From contig OY978529.1 in assembly GCA_963854835.1 (NCBI GenBank), forward strand, positions 39,056,055 through 39,120,054: a DNA stretch of 64,000 nucleotides, given 5' to 3'. This document shows positions 12,780 to 23,802 of the stretch, one piece after another. Below the pieces are notes generated by a model. It was not told the origin of the DNA. It saw nothing but the letters and a program-made list of their open reading frames with translations, and did not search any database. This DNA comes from Megamerina dolium (taxonomy: Eukaryota > Arthropoda > Insecta > Diptera > Megamerinidae). Numbering within the stretch: the first letter of the stretch is position 1; the number at the start of each line of letters is the position of its first letter. The position numbers were made by a program, and so were the translations under genes.

Positions 12780-13560
12780 ATTTATGAACGCAATAATTAA
12801 ACATTTTGTGTATAGTACTATTTTGGTGAAAAAATTAGATTTCCAAAGTATATTTTATACAAATTTGAAAATTTTTGTTTAAAAAATGCAAATATTTTAT
12901 GAGCACTGTATTTTTTATGAATGAAATCATTTCAAATTTTGAGTGTTGCACTATTTTGGTAAAAAAGTTAAATCCCCTATCGTAACTTTCATATAAATTA
13001 TTCAATTTTTATTTGAAAAATGTAAATTTTGTATGATGACTATGTTTATTTACAAACAGAATGACATTAAATTTGGTGCAGTAAACTATTATGATGAAAA
13101 AATTTTGTTCCCCAAGTTTCAACATGATGCATTGAAAAATAATGGGGTCGCTCATGTAAAAAACTTTCAAAAATTATTTAATTGTATGGGAACTATGTTT
13201 ATTTGTAAACGTAATAACTTAAAATTTTGTGCAGAGTATTATTTTGATGAAAAATTTATGTTCTCAAAGTTTCGAAATTATGCTTTGAAAAATAGTCGAT
13301 TTTTATTTCGAAAAAATAAAATTTTTTATGGGAACCAAGTTTATTTATGAAGGAAATGCTTTCAAATTTAGTCCTTAATAATAATTTAGTGAAAAAATTA
13401 AATTCTTAAAGTTCCAGAATGATACATTGAAAAATAATTGTACCTTTCATATAAATTACTCGGTTTTTGTTTAATAAAAATACAATTTTATATGGGAACC
13501 ATCTTTATTTATGAATGAAATTACTTCAAAATGTCTGTGCAGTTTTTGATTTATTCGCGT
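12780..13560 (+). repeat. Tandem array, five or more units of 134-164 bp
   Basis: A landmark block (TTTATTTATGAATGAAAT and variants) occurs near 12911, 13045, 13198, 13340 and 13504. Each later one is preceded by a TTTTATATGGGAACC-like block and followed by an AAATTTGGTGCA and AAAGTTTC block. The 105-codon ORF at 13033-13350 is a repeated translation (MFIYKQ / MFICKR, YYDEKILFPKF / YFDEKFMFSKF), which explains why it stays open. Architecture resembles the cores of the DINE-1-like elements, but no termini were found. Confidence 0.65.
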
Positions 13561-13564
13561 AGAC

Positions 13565-14220
13565 CAAGCATTTAGTATAGCTTAAAATAACACCCTTTAT
13601 ACATAAATGCGTGGTACGTAATTAAAAGGCGTTATAGCAAATGTAAATGCAATTATCAATGAACAGCATGTATCTAGTACGTACTTGAAATATGTACTTC
13701 TTTATGAGTACAGAGAAATATTTTTAACAATCACATATATATCATATCAGATGACGTGTGTCCATATCTCTCTTGTTAATTTTGCAATTGACACACATAA
13801 TTTGAAATTTTTTTTTTTATAAAGATACTTATTAAAATCTATGAAAAGTAGATCATTTATGTAAATAAACTACTTTCCTAAAATTTGATGTAGCTTTCAT
13901 TTATGTAGAAAGTATTTCAAATATAAAAATTCCTTATTTGCAAAATCAATGATATTTGATCAAATATGGTAAATAAATTATTTCGATTCATGTACGGGTA
14001 TGATTGTAAAAAAATTATCCGAATAAGTCAAAGCATTAAATTTACTAGATGCATGTGCATATAATTTATATAAAATATAATCGTTTTTCTCTACCAAGTT
14101 AGGAAGTTTAGGGGTCTTTATCTCCATTTGACTCTATAAAAAAATTTGTGCTTACAATTTTCTCCTAAAAGTGTGCAATTTAAAGTTGAATATAAACATA
14201 TTCAAATTGCTATACATGCG
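13565..14220. other. AT-rich stretch, no gene seen
   Basis: Only A/T-rich low-complexity sequence and short ORFs; no recognisable element ends. Confidence 0.4.
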
Positions 14221-14222
14221 TT

Positions 14223-15110
14223 GGTTGATAAGTTCGTGATAAATGCTGGAGTAACAGCTAATATCGCCAGCTTTCTCTGTTCTTCGGTCGCTGTCGGCAG
14301 TTAGAAATTCCAAACGCCGTCAAGTTCTCCGTCGTCCACCAGTGGGTTCCGAATAAAACACCTTCTTAGCTGGAGTTCTTCTATTCAATGCGATTTACTA
14401 TGTCATTGTCGACATACAGCATAGGGCCAAAGATCTTGCGTAGGACTTTTCTCTCGAAAACTCCGAGCATTCTCTCATCTGAGATGAAAATTGTACAAGC
14501 TTCGGTGTGGTTTTCGTTGCTCAAGAGAGGGCTCTACTTCTCAATTCGGTATTAAACGGCGGTATTCGGTATTATTCTCCCGTTCGGTATTAAACGGCGA
14601 GGAGAGGTCCTTCCCAATCTTCACTGCACAAGACGAGTTATACAGTGGCATTCTGCAAAGACGACTGAGCTTCGCAGGAATACCGAACTCAGACATTGTT
14701 ATGCAGAAGAAATCCCTTACCGGACTATCGAAAGCGGCTTTATAATCAACAAATGAATGGAATGTGTGTCGATCTGTTTCTCTTGGGTCTGACGTGTGAG
14801 AGTGTGAAAATCTGGGCGATGGTAGATTTGCCAGCTCTGAAGCCACACTGATAACGCCCAATCGGGGTTGTTATGCATATGCTTCAATCTTTCACACAGT
14901 ACACTCGATATGACCTTGTATGCGATGCTAAGGAGACTTATACCACGGTAGTTTTGGGGTCTTCTTTCATATATACAGAACAGAGACCACTGAGCCTCTA
15001 ATTATCGGGCGTGCTTTCATCCGATTATCGTCTCCGGTCTTAAACAACACGGCAGACAAGCCATCAGCACCAACAGATTTGTTGTTTTTCAGCCTAGACG
15101 TTTTGTCTTT
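14223..15110 (-). mobile_element. LINE reverse-transcriptase relic, internally deleted
   Basis: Minus-strand reading begins with RT-like sequence (the YRGISLL region is decayed) and contains FVDYKAAFDS, the RT motif A with its catalytic Asp, near 14735. MSEFGIPAKLSRLC and KIGKDLSSPFNTE follow. It then jumps to the C-terminal thumb region (FREKSPTQDLWPY and the segment equivalent to GIFNWCQQ in the copy at 23085). The YxDD motif B/C region is deleted. A small local duplication (GGTATTAAACGGCG at two sites between 14540 and 14600) sits at the junction. Same LINE family as at 1-362 and 23085-23802. Confidence 0.7.
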
Positions 15111-15329
15111 ATAGCTATTGGCAACAATGAAAATTTATGTTTTTTTGTGGAATAATTCAGAAATGCTCTCATTGTGGGCGTATGTGCACAAATGACGTCA
15201 TCACCGAAGAAACGATTAATAAATTCATAATATTGTTTTAGAAGACCGTAAAGTGAAGTGCAATGCAGTCATCACTAAAGGAATGATTAATCAAACATAT
15301 GACGTCATTTTAGAATACCATAGAGGGAA

Positions 15330-15925
15330 GTTGAGTGCTATATCTCTCATCGTAAAGATCTGAGAAGAACGTGTAGGCAATATCTTATATGAAATTTTGG
15401 ATATTAGAAAGCAGTATCGTCAAAATGAGCGCCGTGTTTGCTGTTCTACTACAATAACACACCAGTTTGCTCCTTCACCTTCGCAACAGCCAAATTGGTT
15501 GAATTCCGCAACGAATTTCTGACGCTTCTACCACCCTATTCTACTTCAAAACATCAACAAATTGATCGAAAGTAAGAAAATCAAGTCAAATGATGAGGTT
15601 ATTGCTGAAAAATAAGCCTATTTTGAAGAATTCGACAAATCCGATTATTCAGAAGGTTTCAAAAGTTAGAGCATCGTTAAACGAAGTTTATGGAGCTTAA
15701 GGTAAAACCATTTTTGTCCACCACACTATACTTTAAATTTAAACATCTTGGATGTCATTCTCTTCCTAACAGAAAAAATGGCTCAAAGGTAAGGGAATTG
15801 TTTTTTTTTTATGAGATTATTACCAAAAAATCAAAAAATATGCCTATTTTGAGATGTTCGACAAATTTTATTATTCGAAAAGCTTCAAAAAGTTAGAGCA
15901 TCGTTGAATGTGGAGTGTATGAAGC
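15330..15925 (+). mobile_element. Mariner C-terminal relics, partly duplicated
   Basis: Segments ERVGNILYEILDIRK (near 15370), DNTPVCSF (degraded second-Asp region), SNDEVIAEK and AYFEEFDKSDYSEGFKKLEHR-like residues (split by stops) follow the C-terminal half of the same mariner type as at 18067. A second, separate copy of the extreme C-terminus lies at about 15835-15925 (AYFEMFDKFYYSKSFKKLEH, also broken), so the tail was duplicated or two insertions overlap. No TIRs are visible. Confidence 0.6.
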
Positions 15926-16033
15926 TAAAAGTAGTCTACGTTGAAAAGTAAATTTACTTTTGTCGGTTATATAAATTAATTAAGTTTCATTTATCCCTAA
16001 ATTAGCAGCCCGCCAGCGTATGCCATTTTTATT

Positions 16034-17629
16034 ATACCCTGCATAATGCAATATGCATGGTATATTCATTTCGGTCAGATGTTTGTGTCCACTTGAAGGA
16101 ATCTCCGGAGATATAGACATGGATATATATTCGTGATCAGCGTCGATTAAATTTTCGATTTAACGATGTCCGTCCGTCCGTCCGTCCGTCCGTCCGTCCG
16201 TCCGTCCGTCTGTCTGTCACCTGGCTGGTTCGCACGATAACTTGAGTAAATATTGAGCTATTTCGATGAAATTTGGCATAAGTAATCTATGATCCAAGGG
16301 TACGGAGGGGATTGATATTGGGCATGATCGGTCAATAACCACGCCCACACCAAGCATTCAAAGCGACTAACCTCGAAATTTTCAAAATCTTTAACTTGCT
16401 ATAACTCACACCATATACCACTTGGGACAACAATATTTTGCACATAGAGTTATATTATACTACTATATAACCTCGCCAAAAGTGGATGAGCCACGCCTAC
16501 TTTCTAGCGTAGCTCCCATACAAAGTGTCTGTACTTCTTTTAAATTGAAACTGCTGTAACTTCTACAATCTTCTGTCTAGAATAACCATAATTGACACTT
16601 AGATTAACACAGTAGTCAGAAATAATATGGGAGAAAATCAATGTGCCACGCCCACTCCTTTTTGGGTCTCCCATACAAAGTTGCGGAAATTAAAAAAAAT
16701 GTTACCGGTTATAACTTGCAAACTATTCAGCGTAGAATAACGAGATTTAAGGTGTGGATTAATATTGTACGAGCAACTAGGCTCACAGAAAATGGGAGCA
16801 CCACGCCCAGTGTTTATCGTAGCCCCCATACAAATTTTAAATTGAAACAGCTGTAACTTCGGCAATCTTCTGTTTAGAATAACCATAATTGACACTTAAA
16901 TTAATATCGTAGTCGGCAAAAATCTGGCAGAAAATCAGTGTGCCACGCTCACTCCTTCATGGGTCTCCCATACAAAGTCGAGTGAATTAAACTAAAATTT
17001 TAAGCTCCATAGCTTACAAACCATTTAGCCTAGGACAACGAGACTTAGGGTATGGATTAGTATTGTACGAGCAACTAGGCTCACAGAAAATGGGCGCACC
17101 ACGCCCAATGTTTATCGTAGCCCCCATACAAATTTTAAATTGAAACAGCTGTAACTTAGGCAATCTTATGTCTACAATAACCAAAATTGACACTTAAATT
17201 AATATCGTAGTCGAAAATAATCTGGCGAAAAATCAGCGTACCACGCAAACTTCTTATTGGGGCTCCCATACAAAGTTGAGGAAATTAAACAAAAATGTTA
17301 ACCACCATAACTTAGAAACTATTCAACGTAGGACACCAAATTTAAGGTGTGGATTATCATTGAAAAATTAATTGGATTTACTAGAAAGTGGTAAGCCACG
17401 CCCACTTTTTATATAGCTCCCATACTAAGCCTCGGAATTATCTTAAAATCCTTTTACTTCGTCAAAGTCAACCATATTTCGGGTGTAAATTAGTAGTATA
17501 TGCAAAAATTGTTTCTCGAAAAGTGGAAATAAAAGAAAAGTTGGATATTCGAGTAAACTTTTTATATATAAATCTACATATGCAGGGTATAGTTTGGTCG
17601 GCCCCAGCCGACTGTAAGGAGATTTTTTT
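16034..17629 (+). mobile_element. DINE-1-like Helentron-associated element (HINE), copy 1
   Basis: 1.6 kb nonautonomous rolling-circle-type element. Seen in order: 5' end ATACCCTGCA inside a short imperfect hairpin (16034-16063), a conserved leader, a (GTCC)n tract (about 16168-16217), and a core of about eight diverged monomers. The monomers are marked by CCACGCCCAC-like blocks near 16338, 16492, 16646, 16801, 16942, 17098, 17240 and 17394, each followed by CTCCCATACAAA-type sequence. At the right end are the inverted copy TGCAGGGTAT (17581-17590), a hairpin with GTCGGC/GCCGAC arms (17597-17612) and a T-run. Subterminal inverted repeats, (GTCY)n, 150-bp core and 3' hairpin are the published DINE-1/HINE hallmarks. 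The two 70-100-codon ORFs inside are repeat by-products. Confidence 0.8.
16168..16217 (+). repeat. (GTCC)n microsatellite inside DINE-1-like element
   Basis: About a dozen GTCC units followed by GTCTGTCTGTC. The same tract is shorter in copy 3 (about 37980-38010) and in copy 2 (minus strand, about 33090-33115), so its length varies among sister copies. This (GTCY)n tract is diagnostic for DINE-1-type elements. Confidence 0.9.
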
Positions 17630-18064
17630 ATCTCATATATGCTTTAAATTTACAATAAATCATTTTCGATATTCAATAGAACCACATATGATGCACTGAA
17701 ATTGCTTATCTCGCAAATTGAATTGCTCGATGAAGTGTGTAATTAAAAAAAAAAAACATTTTAATTTAAAGAAAAAAATACATCAACATAACATATAATC
17801 AGGAAATGAGAAATATATTGTGGAGTATATTCATGCATGTATGTAAATATTTATTAAATTTTAAATCATACAACAGGAAATATTTTGCAAAAAAATAAAG
17901 TAGAAAAATCTGAAATAAATCAATGATAATAAGGTGGAATATTTCTCTATGCAAAAATAAAATGAAGTAATGGAAAAAGTTGAGGAAATGTAGTTTTGAG
18001 CTAAATTTTATCTTTAGATATTTAAAGTGAATTTTAAAGGGTCAGATAATGCAGATCATGCTTT
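17630..18064. other. AT-rich stretch between two transposons
   Basis: No gene or element end was seen; A/T-rich with several A8-A10 runs. Confidence 0.4.
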
Positions 18065-18280
18065 TACGAGGGCGGATTGATACAGAAGCTATCTAAGTAC
18101 GAAAAAGGCAGTACAAACACAATTTTTTTTTTTGAAATTGCGATCTGTCAAACGTCAGCTGTTAAAATTTTACCCAAATTCATCAATTAGTTTATTTGTT
18201 GTAGTCGTTTGAAGTAACCAACTTTTGTGTTTCTTAAAAAATGGAAAAAAGCGAATTTCGTGCAGTGATTAAACACTATA

Positions 18281-18898
18281 GGGCAGTTCAGAATCTTGTG
18301 CATTTAAGATTGCAAATTCGTGCAATTGTAAATATTTATCATCAACGACCATTATTGTGAACGACCTTTTTGTTTACTTTGCATTACTTGTTGCAAGCCA
18401 AGCTATTCACAGCTGATTGGTGAAATAGCAAATTATTTTGATGTTAAAATTGCGCACAAATTAGAAGAAATGCCGAAAAAAAGCTGTAAGGAGCAAATAG
18501 TCGACTCTTTAATTGACGAAGCTGCTGATGAAATTATGTGCAACGAAGGTATGAAATATTCTCTTCATAATTTCAGTAAATAACCATTTTTCATTAAATT
18601 AGAATTTGATGAGGATGCATTTTTTATTTATTTATTATTCTTTATTCTTTCATTCTTCATTTATTCTTTTTTTGATTTGTTCGCCTTCCATTTTCAGTTT
18701 TTTTTTATTTTATTGCTGATCAGCTGTTAGTTTGCAATTCAGTGTTGCATACATAACCTACGGGTTTTTGGTGTTGCGTCGTTGCAAGAGTGTAGTAAAT
18801 GCACGACTGTATATTTTGTTAGTGTAAAGCAAAAATTTACTACACCATTTTGCAATTGCAATGATGCAAGACCATTTGCACAAGATTCTGAACAACCC
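18281..18898. mobile_element. Harbinger-like MITE inside mariner transposase
   Basis: 618-bp insertion with terminal inverted repeats GGGCAGTTCAGAATCTTGTG (left) and GGGTTGTTCAGAATCTTGTG (right, inverted). Further similarity runs inward, including a shared GCAATTG block. Flanking trinucleotides are ATA (18278-18280) and TTA (18899-18901), an imperfect form of the 3-bp TWA duplication known for PIF/Harbinger. The G-rich TIR start also fits that superfamily. The interior holds an exon-like ORF at 18470 and pyrimidine-rich sequence. Superfamily assignment is an inference; the insertion boundaries are directly visible because the transposase reading resumes on both sides. Confidence 0.65.
18470..18700 (+). 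pseudogene. Exon-like ORF inside the MITE
   Basis: ATG at 18470 opens MPKKSCKEQIVDSLIDEAAD, continuing to CNE. A good splice donor (G|GTATGA at 18549) and an acceptor 54 bp on (TTAG|, exon resumes 18603) would continue in frame as EFDEDAFF before running into low-complexity T-rich sequence. The acidic, charged composition is unlike surrounding AT-rich DNA. I do not recognise the protein. It could be a leftover of the N-terminus of a parental element's protein, or a captured host exon. No functional claim is made. Confidence 0.35.
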
Positions 18899-19951
18899 TT
18901 ATTATTTGAAAGGGAAAACGGCGAAAGAGACAAAAGAAAAGCTCGGTAAACATTACGGTGAGTCTGCTCCGTCAGATTACATGGTAAAATATTGGATTGC
19001 TGAATTTAAACGCGACCGAACAAGCACTGCAACAATACCATCAACAGGAAGGCCAAAAGAGGTGGATACTGAAGAAAATATCAAGAAAATCCTCGATATC
19101 TTTATGAATGATCGCCGAGTCAAGTTGCGTGAGATTGTTGAAATGGTAAACATCTCACATGAACGCATATGAAAAAGCTATCGGCAAGATGGGTGCCGCG
19201 TTTGCTCAGTGTCGAACAAAAACGAGTTCGAGAGACCACTTTACAGCGGTGTTTGGACATGATAAAGCGTAATCCTGTTGATTTTTGGCGTCGATTAATA
19301 ACTGTTGATGAAACGTGAGTCCATCACTACACACCTGAAACCAAAAATCAATCGAAATAATGGGTGGAAGCTGGTGGAAGTGCTCCGAAGAATGCGAAGG
19401 CAGTGAAATCGGCTGGCAAGGTTATGGCCACTGTATTTTGGGATTCACTCGGAATATTGCTTAGCAATTATCTTGAAAAAGGATCCACAATCACAGGAAA
19501 GTATTATCGTGCATTATTGGATCAATTGAATGATGCAATCAAGAAAAAACGACCACATTTAAAGAAGAAAAAAGTGCTCCTTCGTCAAGACAACGCACCG
19601 GTTCACACAGCATTAGATACGATGCTAAAATTACGTGAAATACACTTCGAAGTGGTTGATCATCCAGCTTCTAGTCCAGATTTAGCTCCTAGTGACTTTT
19701 TCCTGTTTCCAAACTTGAAAAAATGGCTCGCAGGAAAAAGATTCAGCTCAAACGAAGAAGTGATTACCGAAACTAATGCGTATTTTGAGGGGTTCCCGAA
19801 ATCGTATTATTCAGATGGTATAAAAAAGTTGGAATATCGTCTTACTAAGTGTGTCGAAGTAAAAGGAGACCATGTTGAGGAATAAATGGTTTTTGAAAAA
19901 AAAAATGTTTTTTTCCTACTTAGGTAGCTTCATTATCAATCCGCCCTCGTA

Positions 19952-21025
19952 TGATATGAAATAAAATTGATCTTGTATATCTTGTATGAGAGTGTTGAAA
20001 CACTAAAATATATTAATATTCAATTAAAATAAAAAACAACCATAGTTAAAATACTACATTTCACAATTAACATGCAATCACATTTTAATTTGTATTGAAA
20101 TTATTATTAAAAATAATTGGAATACTCACAATATTACCACACTTGCTCTTGCCACACTTATGAGCAAGTTGTACAATATTTTTTCTAGCTGATTTTTAAG
20201 TGATTTTTCTATATATTCGTTTTATACGTTTTACACAATCTTTGCATTATAACTATAATAATTAAGCATAGACAAACGCAATTGCGTTTTTCAGTCCATC
20301 ATTGAAGCACATATGATTATTGAAGTAGAAAATTATCACTTTTTTTTTTGCACAGGATTTATTATAAAGTTATATTTTCGATGATGAATTTGCTGTAAAA
20401 ATTTGTGAAAATTTATTTAATTATTTATAACATGTTTTATTAACAAATATTAGAAATAATATAATAATATTGTCTATTTTAATTACTACAATTTTATAAA
20501 AACCCAATGAATAAATTAATTTTGACTACCAGCGACCATCACCTAACTGAGTGCATTTTCTTTGTACACACGAAGCACATTACAGTGGTGAAAAAAAATG
20601 AAAAAATTGTTAGTCATCAAATTGATGAAATTGAAATGACTATAAATTGATTTTGAACTTTTTTTTGGGGCAATGATGTCTTTGGTGACACTCATCATGG
20701 TCTGAATGTGACCGAATGTGTTGCATCTAGGGTTCTCTAGGATTCTGAGATCCGATTTATTTGGATCTGTTGATAATCTCATGTGAATAATCGTTTTTTT
20801 ATCTGAAGTTGGTGATTTAGCTTAAAAAAAAAATTAAAATTCATTTATTCTAACTTTCCAGCTTTTATAGCCGTAAAAATCGAAAAAGTATAGATTTCTT
20901 CAAGTGAATGAATGAATGATCTCAATGAATTACAAGCCATTAATAAGAAAACGTGGTCTAACGTTTTCGTTGTTATGCCATGGAAAAAATTATGCGAAAA
21001 CGATCTGCTATGATAAAATTTAGAA
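19952..21025. other. AT-rich stretch, no gene supported
   Basis: No domain seen. A 79-codon minus ORF at 20543-20782 has a less AT-driven central part (DPNKSDLRILENPRCNTFGH) but no relative I recognise and no supporting splice or promoter context. Confidence 0.35.
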
Positions 21026-21029
21026 GAGG

Positions 21030-21180
21030 TGGTGTCACACGGATTCTGCCATTCGGATTCTGTTGATATAAATAAGTTTATCAATCCAATATGAAGGAAA
21101 CTTAATACAAATACAACAATACTGAGAGAGAAGCTCGGTCGGGCGCTTCGACTGTGAGTCGTGAATAATGTCAGATAATA
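21030..21180 (+). mobile_element. Fragment of tRNA-related SINE body
   Basis: Shares GTGTCAC-TTCTGCC-TTCGGA, ATAAATAAGT and GAGAAGCTCGG in order with the full SINE at 24613-24973. The tRNA-like head is absent or unrecognisable, so this is a diverged 3' part. Confidence 0.5.
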
Positions 21181-21275
21181 TAGAAAAATGTACCGCAAGT
21201 TTTTGTTAAGAATTATCTCCTGCTTAGATCTAAGACTTTGAGTTTCAAAAAGTACTTTTCAAAATTACAAACTTT

Positions 21276-21960
21276 GTATAAAATATGAGCAATCGCCCCT
21301 TACCGATGCTCGAGTTGCGTGGATTATAAGCTTCGAAAGTAGGCAAACGATATCTGCAAATAAGCGCTGTGATGGAATTCGCAGGGAATACCAGATCTGA
21401 ATCCCTGATCTGGGTCCCGGGACATCGGAATATAGAGGGAAACGCAAAAGCTGACGAACTTGCTATAACGGGATCTGTCATGCAAGAAACTCTTGCAGAA
21501 CCGACACTCACCCCAATGAGTGCGGTTAAAAGATTATAGACACTAAATACCTTCAATTAGCGGATTGTAGATGGAAAGGTCTTACAACTTGTAAGACCAG
21601 CAGGTCACTATGGCCTGGATACAATCTCAAACAAACAACATCGCTGATAAACAGGAATCGTAGGGATGGCTCCAGACTGACGGCCGTCATCACTGGCTTC
21701 TGGCTCATCGGAGAGCAGGCAGCCAGAATGGGAATTCAACAAACTGTCACAGCTGCAAATCAAGCAGAAGAAAAGGAAACTGTTTTTCATTTCCTCTGCG
21801 AATGCCCTGCTCTCTGGTAACAGAGAATGGGTACCTTAGGTAAACTACTCTTAAACAATCACGAAGAGTTAGCGGAAACAAATATCAACGACCTCCAGAG
21901 GTTTCTAAACCGCACGGACTGGATATAACCGAGCTGTTAACAACCGAATAAACAGTTGGA
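21276..21960 (+). mobile_element. LINE RNase H domain relic
   Basis: Reading LIWVPGHRNIEGNAKADELA (near 21410-21467) is the C-terminal part of a LINE-encoded RNase H, with the conserved PGH and KADELA blocks. Further on, EKETVFHFLCECPALW (near 21770-21822) is the His/Cys segment found downstream of RNase H in Jockey/R1/LOA-type LINEs, followed by INDLQRFLNRTDWI. Frameshifts and stops intervene. This family is different from the RTE-like fragments elsewhere in the window. It ends near the TAA after the TDWI segment (about 21926). Confidence 0.7.
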
Positions 21961-21989
21961 AACGAGGATGCGACAACAAAATGACGCGA

Positions 21990-23073
21990 AAGCGCTAGTT
22001 GGATTCATGGAATGAGTCACCACTTCAACCAACCTGGTGGGTCTGAAAATTTTGGCAACACAAGTACGATTTATTTGCTAAATGCTGGGCATTGCAAATA
22101 TGTTATTGTTTTCGTCTTCAACTTTTACACAGTACTGTAAGAAAGTGCACATCACCTTGATACAAATTGCTTTCTTTTCGTATACCACATATGTACTCGT
22201 AGTTACTACGCCCGACATCGCATGCCAACTTTTGTATGTGAGTAATTGTCTTGCCATACATAAGGAAGCCATGTTCGTACCAGTGTATAAATTTCAAAGC
22301 ACCTTTTGCTATGGCCTTCTTCAATACAAGCAATAATACACAAAAAATTGTTGCGTGTCTTGTACGAGCAATGTAATACGAGTAAATAAAATGAAACACA
22401 TAAAAACAATAGAAAATAATAAGAAAATATGTAGCAAAACAAATAAAATCAATAAAAGAAAAATAAATCATTCCAACTTTTGTTTAAACAATTACTTTTA
22501 TTTGCTATCTCACACGTGTTTCAAATTTTCTTCTTATGCAAACATGGCACTTGATGTAATGCAATGTGTTAAAGGACGATTTTATAAAATACAAAACCGA
22601 CAAATATTTATGTACACATTTCCATTCAAATATAGATGTACAAATATGTACACATTTATTTACAATTATCAATCATCATTGACCTTTTCGAAAGAAAAAT
22701 AAAAAAATGTAACAGATTTTATCCGCATAATTACATAAGATAGCCCAAACTTGGCAACCTACAAACAAGCTGTGTAAATACAGAAATATTGAAATACATA
22801 ATTTATGTGCTAAGTAAATTTAATTTATTGCTAGTTTCAATCATTTCTCCAATAATATGAACTATGTAGGTATTTGAATCACGAGTATATTAAGAAAGGA
22901 ACAAATACTATTTCAAGATTTAATCAATGTAAACAAGTAATAATAACTCCCATAAATATTGGTCTAGCATATGCGTCCTTAAGGTGATTCTAAATAGTGA
23001 GAATTTTGTCAATGAGAGAATGACAGATTTGTTCTAATCTTCATCTACATAGCGTTGAGGGTTAATAATAATT
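21990..23073. other. AT-rich stretch, no gene supported
   Basis: ORFs of 60-117 codons exist on both strands between 22078 and 22702 and overlap each other, but none has a domain or codon pattern suggesting a gene. They are best explained by chance in a stop-poor patch. Confidence 0.4.
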
Positions 23074-23084
23074 ATTCTTGTATA

Positions 23085-23802
23085 ATGGAATGAGACGAAG
23101 TACCTACTGTCTAAAAACAAAGAGTCCCGTCGTCTTGGACAACACGTCACTGTTGACAATTACACTTTCGAGGTGGTGAAAGACTTTGTCTATCTTGGAA
23201 CCAGCATCAACAACTGTAATGACGTCAGCTTGGAGATCATGTGTAGGATAACTCTTGCTAACAGGTATTACTTTGGGCTGAGTAAGCAATTAAGTAGTCG
23301 AGCGCTCTCTCGAAGATCGAAAATCACACTCTACAAGTTCCTCATTATTCCTGTCCTAACTATTTGCGCAAAAGCCTGGAAAATTTCCACCACAGATGAT
23401 AGGACGCTTGGAGTTTTCGAAAGAAAACTTCTGCGCAGGATCTTCGGACCTATTTTCGTTGATGACGAGTATCGAATGAGGTACAACGATGAGCTGTATG
23501 AGCTGTACGCTGACATTGACATAGTCAGGCGAATCAAAATACAGCCGTTGCGCTGTCTAAGTCATGTCGAGCGAATGGAAGAAGACGCTCCAGCGACGAG
23601 GATATTAAATTCGGCACCCGTTGGAGGACGCAGAAGAAGAGGAAGACCAAACCTCCGTTGGAAGGACCAAGCGTTGGATAACCTGGCGGCACTTGGAATA
23701 TTTAATTGGTGCCAGCAAGCGAAGAATAGAGAAGACTGGTGGCGCATTATATGTTCGGACTAAATCGATCATCGTTTGTATCATGGACACATAAGAAGAA
23801 GA
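23085..23802 (+). mobile_element. 5'-truncated LINE (RTE-like) with 11-bp target-site duplication
   Basis: 718 bp flanked by the identical direct repeat ATTCTTGTATA at 23074-23084 and 23803-23813, a textbook LINE target-site duplication. It holds the C-terminal part of the polyprotein, open for 196 codons at 23173-23763. Landmarks are DFVYLGTSINN, RRSKITLYKFLI, LGVFERKLLRRIFGPIF, YELYADIDIVRRIKI, HVERMEEDAP, GGRRRRGRPNLRWKD and GIFNWCQQ. The catalytic RT motifs lie upstream and were lost to truncation. The 3' end is AAATCGAT...CACAT followed by (AAG)n. It is the best-preserved copy of this family here and probably a fairly recent insertion. Confidence 0.88.

Larger units (their letters stand above)
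18241..19885 (+). pseudogene. Mariner transposase (DD34D), disrupted
   Basis: Would encode the mariner transposase. The start MEKSEFRAVIKHY is followed after 13 codons by the MITE at 18281-18898. The protein resumes with LKGKTAKETKEKLGKHYG, then the HTH region to VNISHERI, where a deletion removes about a dozen residues and breaks the frame near 19170. The first catalytic Asp context reads VDET followed by TGA in place of Trp (near 19315). Another stop replaces a Gln codon near 19361. The C-terminal part is open: RQDNAPVHTA (second Asp) and SPDLAPSDFFLFPNLKKWL (third Asp) with DD34D spacing. It ends at a TAA near 19885. Inactive, but well preserved outside these breaks. Confidence 0.88.
18067..19949 (+). 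mobile_element. Full-length mariner element with a MITE inside it
   Basis: Terminal inverted repeats begin with 16 identical bases, CGAGGGCGGATTGATA, at 18067 and inverted at 19949. Similarity extends another 25 bp (GAAGCTATCTAAGTACGAAA versus GAAGCTACCTAAGTAGGAAA). TA dinucleotides flank both ends (18065-18066 and 19950-19951), the mariner target-site duplication. Total length is 1883 bp; removing the 618-bp MITE at 18281-18898 leaves about 1265 bp, the normal mariner size. Confidence 0.9.

Noticed and set aside
13033..13350. 105-codon ORF as a small gene
   Set aside because: It translates a tandem repeat (MFIYKQ/MFICKR and YYDEK/YFDEK pairs), so the open frame comes from repeat structure.
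16168..16217. CRISPR array or regulatory repeat
   Set aside because: Simple (GTCC)n with no spacers, in a eukaryotic transposon.
16638..16895. Paired opposite-strand ORFs in the DINE-1-like core (also at 32164, 32413, 38430, 38433, 38730, 38793)
   Set aside because: They recur in each monomer of a noncoding repeat core and have no domain; open frames follow from copied sequence.
20543..20782. 79-codon minus ORF as a gene
   Set aside because: A less AT-biased centre, but no recognised domain, no splice or polyadenylation context, and a Phe/Ile/Asn-rich second half.
22078..22702. Cluster of overlapping ORFs on both strands
   Set aside because: Several frames are open at once without domains, which is typical of a stop-poor patch and not of a coding exon.
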